Assembly: GCA_031287285.1 (NCBI GenBank)
Contig: JAITTC010000217.1
Span: 1 to 10,095, forward strand
Reading direction: 5' to 3'
Length of the DNA: 10,095 nucleotides
From: Christensenellaceae bacterium
GTDB lineage: Bacteria; Bacillota; Clostridia; Christensenellales; UBA1750
Shown: positions 1 through 5,200 of the stretch, piece by piece
Position numbering within the stretch: position 1 is the stretch's first letter
Layout of the letters: every line of letters begins with the position of its first letter
Translations under genes and position numbers: made by a program
Notes under the pieces: generated by a model
Database searches by the model: none
The model's input: only the letters and a program-made list of their open reading frames with translations
What the model was told of the DNA's origin: nothing

Positions 1-312
1 CTCTTCCTCGATCAGTTTGCTCAGCAGGGCGCGCAGCTTATCGGAATTTTTGACGTTTTGCAGGGCCAGCGTACCGTCGGTCTTGTCGGCACTGAAGAGA
101 CTCACCGTGCCGACGCCAAGCATTCGCTGGCCAAGGCTGCGCACCAGCTTCAGATCCATCACCCGGTAAAGGAGAAGCTCATTGATTTCCGTGCGGAAGA
201 AGCCCTTGCGCACCAGCAGGCGGCCATCCTCGATGGAATAGCGCGTGAAGCTGATGGGCAGGCCTAAAATCCGCTTTCTGTCCTTCCAAAGGGGCGTGGT
301 CGCATCCGGCAT
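1..312 (-). CDS. Bacterial PH-domain protein, N-terminal 104 codons (3' end outside window)
   Basis: The reading frame starts at ATG 312 and stays open through all 104 codons to base 1, so the C-terminus lies beyond the window. An AAGGAGG ribosome binding site stands 8 nt before the ATG. The protein has the look of the small Firmicutes bPH_2 proteins: an N-terminal WKDRKRILGLPISFTRYSI stretch (from residue 9), a beta-rich middle with LLLYRVMDLKL and RSLGQRMLGVGTVSLFSADK, and a closing amphipathic helix (KLRALLSKLIEEE). There is no signal peptide or membrane segment in the visible part. The function of this small PH family is not known; such domains may bind lipid or protein at the membrane, but that is an inference. 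It follows thrC by 46 nt with no visible terminator between them, so the two may be co-transcribed. Family assignment is from memory of the motif pattern. Confidence 0.8.
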   Translation of the reverse strand, partial: MPDATTPLWKDRKRILGLPISFTRYSIEDGRLLVRKGFFRTEINELLLYRVMDLKLVRSLGQRMLGVGTVSLFSADKTDGTLALQNVKNSDKLRALLSKLIEEE

Positions 313-322
313 GGCGCAGACC

Positions 323-352
323 TCCTTTTTCGCTCTTTTTTTGCTCTTTTTC
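323..352 (-). repeat. Three phased A-tracts in the thrC/PH-gene gap
   Basis: On the minus strand, runs of 5, 7 and 5 A occupy about 347-351, 336-342 and 326-330. Their centres are 10 to 11 bp apart, i.e. one helical turn, separated by GAGC or GAGCG-like spacers. Phased A-tracts of this kind bend DNA. At RNA level the purine-rich leader is probably unstructured and ends in the ribosome binding site of the PH-domain gene. The pattern is seen directly; any role is inferred. Confidence 0.55.
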
Positions 353-358
353 GCTGCT

Positions 359-1840
359 TTACGGGGCGACGACGGCCTTCATCCCAGCCGGGTTGGTCAG
401 CGCCGTGTGCAGGATGGGTTTCGTCTTCAGTTCCGAAAGGCTTTTGGGCATTTGCAGGCCGCTGATTTCTTCAAGGGCGTCTGCGCAGGCGAATTCGTCT
501 AAAGCTCGCGTAAACTCCGCGCCCTTTAAGGCCACGAGCACATCGCGGCTGAACTTATAGGGGCTGGCCGTTGAAACCAGCACCATGGGCGTCTGGTCGC
601 CCGTGGCCCGCTGGTATTCGCGCGCCGCCACAAAACCGACCGCAGTATGGGGATCCATCAGGTAGCCATGCTCGTCAAAGCAGGCCTTGATCGCCTCCGC
701 GGCCATTTCATCGCTCGCCCAGCCTGCCGAAAAGCTTTCGCGCAGGCTTTTTAGCATTCCGTCCGGCAGGGCGTAAGCGCCCTTTTGGCCAAGCTCGCCC
801 ATCAGGGAGCGGATCAGGACGTCGTCCCTGCCCGAAAACTCGTACAGCAGCCTTTCGAGGTTTGAAGAAACCAGGATGTCCATCGAGGGCGACGAGGTCT
901 TATAAAACTCGCGGTTTGTATCGTAGCGCCCGGTCTGGATGAAGTCAAAGAGGATGTTATTGCGGTTGCTGGCGCAAATCATCCTGCCAACGGGCAGGCC
1001 CATGCGCCCCGCGTAGTAGGCGGCGAGTATGTTGCCAAAGTTGCCGGTCGGCACGCAGACGTTCATGCGCTGGCCAAGGCTGAGCTTCCCTTGACCGAGG
1101 AGATCCGCGTAGGCCGAGAAATAGTAGGCGATCTGCGGGGCAAGGCGGCCGAAATTGATGGAGTTGGCGCTGGATAGCTCGATGCCCTTTGCCGAAAGCT
1201 CCCTGGCGAAGGCTTCATCCGCGAAGATGCGCTTCACGCCGGTCTGGGCGTCGTCGAAATTGCCCTCCACGGCGCAAACGCGCAGGTTCCCCCCCTCCTG
1301 CGTGAGCATCTGCAGCTTTTGGGCCGGGGAAACCCCCTCCTTTGGGAAGAAGACGAGCACGGCGGTGCCTTCCACATCCTTGAAGCCCTCAAGCGCCGCC
1401 TTGCCGGTATCGCCCGAGGTGGCCACGAGGATCTGAATGGTCTTGTCGGTTCCGGCTTTCTTCATCGCAAGGGCCAAAAGCCGCGGCAGGATCTGCAGGG
1501 CCATGTCTTTAAAGGCGTGGGTCGGGCCGTGCCAAAGCTCCAGAACCGTAAGCCCGCCCAAAGCTTTCAGCGGGGCCGGGTTTTCGCCAAAGCGCTCGGG
1601 CGCGTAGGCCGCGCTCGCCGCCGTGGCGAGCTCCTCCGCGCTGTAATCGCTAAGAAGGGGGGCCAGCACCCTCTCGGCCCTGCGGTGATAGGGCAGCGCC
1701 GCCATTTCCGCGATGGCCTTGAGCGGAATCTGCGGGAAGTCGCCCGGCACGAACAGGCCGCCGTCCGGCGCGAGGCCGCGCAGGATGGCGCCACTTGATG
1801 GGATGTGCACCTGCCGATCCCTCGTGGATTGATAAAGCAT
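359..1840 (-). CDS. thrC: Threonine synthase (pyridoxal phosphate enzyme)
   Basis: The enzyme converts O-phosphohomoserine and water to threonine and phosphate, the last step of threonine synthesis, in the cytosol. The 493 residues begin with the LYQSTRDRQV N-terminus and the APDGGLFVP loop (24-32) typical of the long ThrC class found in E. coli and yeast. The pyridoxal phosphate lysine is K111 in HGPTHAFKDMALQ. The phosphate-binding and cofactor loops appear as ATSGDTGKAAL (140-150), SSANSINFGRLAPQ (223-236) and PTGNFGN (264-270). The length lies between the E. coli (about 430) and yeast (about 515) enzymes, and nothing is missing. Start ATG 1840 has GGGAGGA 5 nt upstream. The 82-nt gap to the upstream ATP-binding gene holds a strong hairpin and no obvious promoter, so thrC may be read from the promoter near 2363-2392. 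No homoserine kinase or dehydrogenase gene is adjacent in the window. Confidence 0.97.
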   Translation of the reverse strand: MLYQSTRDRQVHIPSSGAILRGLAPDGGLFVPGDFPQIPLKAIAEMAALPYHRRAERVLAPLLSDYSAEELATAASAAYAPERFGENPAPLKALGGLTVLELWHGPTHAFKDMALQILPRLLALAMKKAGTDKTIQILVATSGDTGKAALEGFKDVEGTAVLVFFPKEGVSPAQKLQMLTQEGGNLRVCAVEGNFDDAQTGVKRIFADEAFARELSAKGIELSSANSINFGRLAPQIAYYFSAYADLLGQGKLSLGQRMNVCVPTGNFGNILAAYYAGRMGLPVGRMICASNRNNILFDFIQTGRYDTNREFYKTSSPSMDILVSSNLERLLYEFSGRDDVLIRSLMGELGQKGAYALPDGMLKSLRESFSAGWASDEMAAEAIKACFDEHGYLMDPHTAVGFVAAREYQRATGDQTPMVLVSTASPYKFSRDVLVALKGAEFTRALDEFACADALEEISGLQMPKSLSELKTKPILHTALTNPAGMKAVVAP

Positions 1841-1861
1841 CTTTATCCTCCCAAAACTTGA

Positions 1862-1909
1862 ACGCGCGGCGGGCCCGCGCTTCTTGTTGCGCCTTTGCCC
1901 GCCGCGCGT
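1862..1909 (-). terminator. GC-rich hairpin before thrC, possible terminator or attenuator
   Basis: Bases 1862-1874 and 1897-1909 form a perfect 13-bp inverted repeat, all G/C pairs but one, around a 22-nt loop. The loop itself can add a GCGC/GCGC inner stem (1877-1880 with 1889-1892). Read on the minus strand, the stem is followed by TTCAAGTTTT rather than a clean U-run, so termination would be weak or incomplete. It lies 13 nt past the stop of the ATP-binding gene. The thrC ribosome binding site begins about 9 nt after the stem. The inverted repeat is certain; the termination or attenuation role is inference. Confidence 0.5.
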
Positions 1910-1922
1910 GTGATTGCCAAAA

Positions 1923-2330
1923 CTAGATGATGTACTTCTTGAGGTATTCCGGCGCTTCGTCAGGCCCGGAGGTCGCGATCACCACATGGAGATTGTTCTT
2001 CTCGGCCATTTCTTCAAGCGTTTGGAAGAACTCCCCCAGATCGTTCAGGTCGGCCTCGACCAGGCGGAGGAAGCCATCCACGTACATCTCGTTCATATCG
2101 TAGTTCGCGGCCACGATGCCGCACAAAAACCCAAAGAACATATTGGGGTTTGAAATGTCGTATTCCTTGGCGTTTACAAACCTCGCCTCGTGCCTTAGGT
2201 CGAACATGTAGCGATTGTCATCATCGATGAACACGATCTCGCCCTTGTTGGAATCGATGGATTGGTTTGCCATATCAATGATGCGCTTGGTCTTGCCCGT
2301 TCCCTTGCGGCCGTAGATGATCTGGATCAT
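1923..2330 (-). CDS. Small P-loop ATP-binding protein of unknown function
   Basis: This is a 135-residue protein with a Walker A motif GRKGTGKT at residues 7-14, right at the N-terminus, and a Walker B-like strand EIVFIDDD at 31-38. A later hydrophobic strand, LHVVIATSG (114-122), resembles the sensor-1 strand of P-loop ATPases. It has no membrane segment and no signal peptide. From memory, short Clostridia proteins like this are sometimes labelled twitching motility or PilT-like, but the motifs here support only nucleotide binding, and no type IV pilus genes are nearby. The start at ATG 2330 is preferred over an upstream ATG at 2408 because GGGAGG (2341-2346) lies 10 nt before it and because the candidate promoter at 2363-2392 would sit inside the longer version. 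It is the first gene after that promoter and is followed by the thrC hairpin. Confidence 0.8.
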   Translation of the reverse strand: MIQIIYGRKGTGKTKRIIDMANQSIDSNKGEIVFIDDDNRYMFDLRHEARFVNAKEYDISNPNMFFGFLCGIVAANYDMNEMYVDGFLRLVEADLNDLGEFFQTLEEMAEKNNLHVVIATSGPDEAPEYLKKYII

Positions 2331-2362
2331 AGGGGTAACGCCTCCCTTCCTGATGTGCACCC

Positions 2363-2392
2363 AGTATACCATATGTAGGCCCCGCGCGCCAA
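2363..2392 (-). promoter_or_regulatory. Candidate sigma-A promoter with extended -10
   Basis: On the minus strand, a TTGGCG -35 element (2387-2392) is separated by 18 bp from a TATACT -10 element (2363-2368), and the bases just before the -10 read TGG, giving the extended -10 pattern TGnTATACT. Transcription would begin near 2356 and leave a leader of about 25 nt with the GGGAGG ribosome binding site at 2341-2346. It would drive the P-loop gene and possibly thrC and the PH gene. The match is by eye. Confidence 0.6.
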
Positions 2393-2456
2393 GCTCGTAT
2401 ACCATCATTTTTTTAGGGGGTCGGCAGGGTCCATCCGCGCGCCGAACGCCATGCCG

Positions 2457-3641
2457 TCAGCCGTCTTCGCCCGGCTGCTCTTTCGGCGCGCGCGGCGGGA
2501 AGTAATTGAAGATCTCACACTCGATGCGCCCATTGTAGACGCGGCGCTTTTTATCGGCCCGCTTGCCAAAGACGCGCTCAAAGCCCTTGTGCGACGAAAT
2601 CACGCTGAAACCCCAGCCCGGCAGGCGGTTATGGAGCATTCTCAGCTCCTGGTAGATGCCTTCCGCCTGCGCCTCGTCGCCCATCCTCTCGCCATAGGGC
2701 GGATTGGTGACGACGGTGCCCCTCTCTTCGCCAAAGGGGTTTTGCGCATCCTTCAATTCCCGCTTCTCAAAGCGAACAAGGCCGGTCAGTCCGGCCTGGC
2801 GCAGATGCGTAAGCGCCATGTTTAAAACCGAGGCGTCTATATCGCTGCCCTGCACGCGCAAGGGCTCCGGGCTCGCCTGCCTTTCGGCCTTTTTTGCCTC
2901 AAAGCGCTCGGCCGCTTCCTCGCGCAAGCGCTGGCAGGCCGCCTTGTCGCAGGCTGGCCATTCCTCCATCGCAAACGGCCTTAAAAGGCCGGGGGCACGG
3001 TCTAAAGCGATGAAGGCAGCCTCGATGGGCAGGGTCCCTGAGCCGCACATCGGGTCGAAAAAGGGCAGCCAGGGCCGCCAGGGCGAGGTCATCACCATGG
3101 CGGCGGCCAGGCTCTCGCGCAGGGGCGCGACCGCATTAAAGGTGCGGTAGCCGCGCCTTGAAAGCCCGGGGCCCGAGGTGTCAAGCGCCACGACCGCCTC
3201 ATCTTCGTGGATGTGCACGTCAAGCCTGTATCTCGGGCCGGTTTCGGGCAGCCAGCCGATCTGATACACGCCCTGCAAGCGGGCTGCCGCCGCCTTTTTT
3301 GCGATGGATTGCACCGAGCTTGGCGCCATGAGCGTAGACCTGGCGCAGCTCGCGGTCAGGTGCAGGAAGGCGTCCCTTGGGAGATAATCCTCGAGCGGCA
3401 GGGCTTTGACGCCCTCAAAGAGCGCTTCGAAGCTCTCTGCGCGGAAGCGCCCCAGCTCGATGAGCACCCTATCGGCGCTGCGCAGCCATAGGTTGGCCAA
3501 AAAGGCGTCTTCATAGCTCCCCGTGAAGCTCGCGCCGCCATGGAAGCCCTTCGCCTCAAAGCCGAGGCGCTTGAGCTCCGAGGCAGCAATTCCTTCCAGG
3601 CCAAAGGCCGCGGTGGCCAAAAGCCGCAGCTTTTCGCTCAT
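2457..3641 (-). CDS. ypsC: THUMP-domain class I SAM RNA methyltransferase (RlmL/YpsC family)
   Basis: Members of this family methylate N2 of a guanine in 23S rRNA (E. coli RlmL modifies G2445) with S-adenosylmethionine. The 394-residue protein has an N-terminal ferredoxin-like and THUMP part (about 1-155), with LLATAAFGLEGIAASELKRL at 7-26. The link VAPLRESLAAAMV (171-183) leads to the Rossmann methyltransferase domain. SAM motif I is FDPMCGSGTLPIEAA (195-209), an acidic SDID turn is at 266-269, and the catalytic NPPY is at 313-316 in TNPPYGERMGD. The RRVYNGRIECEIFNYF end is also typical. Length fits the short Firmicutes form; the E. coli protein is longer because it is fused to RlmK. The start is ATG 3641 with AGAAGG 7 nt upstream; it overlaps the HD gene stop as ATGA, implying translational coupling. 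An in-frame ATG at 3734 would lie deep in the HD gene. The exact target base is inferred. Confidence 0.93.
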   Translation of the reverse strand: MSEKLRLLATAAFGLEGIAASELKRLGFEAKGFHGGASFTGSYEDAFLANLWLRSADRVLIELGRFRAESFEALFEGVKALPLEDYLPRDAFLHLTASCARSTLMAPSSVQSIAKKAAAARLQGVYQIGWLPETGPRYRLDVHIHEDEAVVALDTSGPGLSRRGYRTFNAVAPLRESLAAAMVMTSPWRPWLPFFDPMCGSGTLPIEAAFIALDRAPGLLRPFAMEEWPACDKAACQRLREEAAERFEAKKAERQASPEPLRVQGSDIDASVLNMALTHLRQAGLTGLVRFEKRELKDAQNPFGEERGTVVTNPPYGERMGDEAQAEGIYQELRMLHNRLPGWGFSVISSHKGFERVFGKRADKKRRVYNGRIECEIFNYFPPRAPKEQPGEDG

Positions 3642-4324
3642 GCTTCGGCCTTCTTCTGCCCCTGGCGGTTGATGAGCACGCCGTTGACCACCAGCTGGAA
3701 GCGGCAGTTCAGAAAGCTCGCGGCCTCCTCGCACATGAGCATGCGCGAGAGGTAGATCTCTAAAAAGTCCATCACGGAGCTCGTTTCATCCATCAAGATC
3801 CGGATCCGAATCTCGTTCTTTTCGGCGTCGACCTCCACCTGGTTCGAGCCAATCGAGTAATTCACCCTGTCGTGAATGTCGCTCGCGTCATAATGCGCCC
3901 GACGCACGCGGGTGCGGTGGGCATCCGCCTTGTCGGCGATCACCAGGGCAGCGCTGAGCGCCGAGATCACCTTGCCGTTCTGCTCCTCGTGATTGCCCAC
4001 GGCGCCCACGATGGCCATGACCTCCTCAATTGGCAGGCCGGCTTCCAGCAGCAGGGGGAATAGCAGCAGCCCGCCGCTGATGCCGTGGTTCAGCCGGTTG
4101 ATGGCGTTGCCCACGTCGTGCACCCAGCCCGCGATGGCGGCAAGCTCGCAGTCCCTTTCGGGGAAGCCAAGCTCGCGCAGAATGCGCTGCGCCGTGGCGC
4201 TGACGAAGCCCACATGCCGGGGCCCATGCTCGGTGTAGCCGATTGCCTCGAGCATTCGGTTGGCCGAATTGATCAGCGCGGCGATCTTTGGGTCGTTTTT
4301 GATCTCGTTTACGGTAATATGCAT
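3638..4324 (-). CDS. HD-domain phosphohydrolase-like protein
   Basis: This 228-residue protein carries a complete HD metal-binding set: H37 (GPRHVGFVSATAQRI), the H69-D70 doublet in AGWVHDVGN, then H80, H112 in GNHEEQ, and D131 in VIADKADAHRTRVRR. HD proteins are metal-dependent hydrolases of nucleotides or cyclic nucleotides; the substrate here cannot be told. The C-terminal third (about 155-220) is a separate part with a beta-rich NQVEVDAEKNEIRIRI section and a helix-strand end including MCEEAASFLNCRFQLVVNG. I recall this architecture from uncharacterised Clostridia proteins. Start ATG 4324 has AAGAAGGA 6 nt upstream. The stop overlaps the start of the methyltransferase gene by 4 nt, so the two are probably made together, which hints at, but does not prove, a nucleotide- or RNA-related role. 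It has no membrane segment. Confidence 0.88.
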   Translation of the reverse strand: MHITVNEIKNDPKIAALINSANRMLEAIGYTEHGPRHVGFVSATAQRILRELGFPERDCELAAIAGWVHDVGNAINRLNHGISGGLLLFPLLLEAGLPIEEVMAIVGAVGNHEEQNGKVISALSAALVIADKADAHRTRVRRAHYDASDIHDRVNYSIGSNQVEVDAEKNEIRIRILMDETSSVMDFLEIYLSRMLMCEEAASFLNCRFQLVVNGVLINRQGQKKAEA

Positions 4325-4345
4325 TGGCGTTCCTTCTTTATTTGA

Positions 4346-4357
4346 TCGTTTAAACGA
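4346..4357. promoter_or_regulatory. 12-bp perfect palindrome between HEAT and HD genes, possible operator
   Basis: TCGTTTAAACGA reads the same on both strands and lies in the 34-nt gap between the HEAT-like gene and the HD gene, just after the HEAT stop codon. The flanks extend the symmetry loosely (GAT on one side, ATC on the other, offset by one base). No promoter elements are seen beside it. A 12-bp palindrome is expected a few times per 10 kb by chance, so this is only a candidate. Confidence 0.25.
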
Positions 4358-4358
4358 A

Positions 4359-5180
4359 TCACTCGGAATTCTTCAGGGATTCGTAGTAGGGGTCGCCCGA
4401 AAATTCCCTCTCTGGCGGGGCGTCGCCGCCAAGGGTTAAAATCGCGCCCGAAATCTCGATGAAGTCAAGGTAGTTGAGCGCGGGATCGCCAGCCGCCCTC
4501 TCGAGCGCCGGCAAGGCCCTTTCATCGCCCAGCTTGCCCAAAAAGGAAGCGTAGAGCGCCTTCTTCTTCGAGGACGCGAATTCCTCGGCCAAAAAGGCCA
4601 AAACGCGCTCGTCGCCCGGGTATTCGCACAAAAGGTCGGCCAGGGCCTCGCGCATCGCAGGCGAAGCGCCCGCGATCAGCCCCAAACAGGGCTCCAGCAC
4701 GCCGCGCATGGCCTTGAGCGATTCCAGCGCGCTCTCGATGAGCTCATCAGGCCTTTCGGCCTGTTTCAGCATCGAAAGGTACAGCGCCTTGGGCCTTTCT
4801 GACTCGATTTCGCGCAGCAGGCCGATGGCCGTCATCCTTTCCTCGTGCGAGGCGCCCTCTTCGCCGGCCAGGGCGGTGAGGAACTCGGCCGCGGCCTCGC
4901 CAAGGGCCGAGATTCGATCGAGGAGCTGGCCCGGCACCGGCACGCTCCCCTGCATATAGGCGCGCATCCAGGCGATGAGCTGAGCCGGGTCCTCCAAGCG
5001 GTCAAAATAAAAGCCCGGCTTTTCGCCTTCGAGCCAATCCGCGGGCTCGTTGAGCCAGCGGGTGTAAAGCTCTGGCATCAGGGCCTCCATCTCGTCCACA
5101 TTCTTATATTTCTTCTGGTTTGCGCGCATCCAAAGCCGCAAATGCTCTTGAAACCTGCCGTCAAAATCGATGAGCTTCAT
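4359..5180 (-). CDS. HEAT-like helical repeat protein of unknown function
   Basis: This 273-residue protein is almost entirely helical. Residues 1-80 form a distinctive N-terminal part rich in aromatics (RFQEHLRLWMRANQKKYKNV, then MPELYTRWLNEPADWL). From about residue 85 to 250 come HEAT-like helix pairs, for example SALGEAAAEFLTALAGEE, RPDELIESALESLKAM and GDERALPALERAAGDPAL. It has no catalytic motif, signal peptide or membrane segment. Such repeats usually bind other proteins. It starts at ATG 5180 with GAGGGAG about 10 nt upstream, 20 nt after the TPR gene stop, and is followed by the HD gene after 34 nt. Two repeat-scaffold genes in a row, then an enzyme, suggest a shared assembly, but this is inference. 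I recall similar uncharacterised proteins in Clostridia and know no named function. Confidence 0.82.
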   Translation of the reverse strand: MKLIDFDGRFQEHLRLWMRANQKKYKNVDEMEALMPELYTRWLNEPADWLEGEKPGFYFDRLEDPAQLIAWMRAYMQGSVPVPGQLLDRISALGEAAAEFLTALAGEEGASHEERMTAIGLLREIESERPKALYLSMLKQAERPDELIESALESLKAMRGVLEPCLGLIAGASPAMREALADLLCEYPGDERVLAFLAEEFASSKKKALYASFLGKLGDERALPALERAAGDPALNYLDFIEISGAILTLGGDAPPEREFSGDPYYESLKNSE

Positions 5181-5200
5181 TGCCTGATTTCTCCCTCGCG

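Noticed and set aside
1319..1798. 159-codon plus-strand open frame opposite thrC
   Set aside because: Antisense to well-conserved threonine synthase codons; composition and lack of motifs fit a shadow frame.
2396..2404. Second TGGTATAC-like -10 element upstream of the P-loop gene
   Set aside because: The hexamer ends in G instead of T and no reasonable -35 element stands at 16-18 bp, so the site at 2363-2392 is better.
2406..2456. Possible terminator after the methyltransferase gene
   Set aside because: On the minus strand the gap has only a 5-bp stem and an A-run instead of a T-run, which does not fit an intrinsic terminator.
3642..3734. Upstream extension of the methyltransferase to an ATG at 3734
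   Set aside because: It would overlap the HD gene by almost 100 nt, adds a Gly/Pro/Arg-rich stretch foreign to the family, and the ATG at 3641 has its own ribosome binding site.
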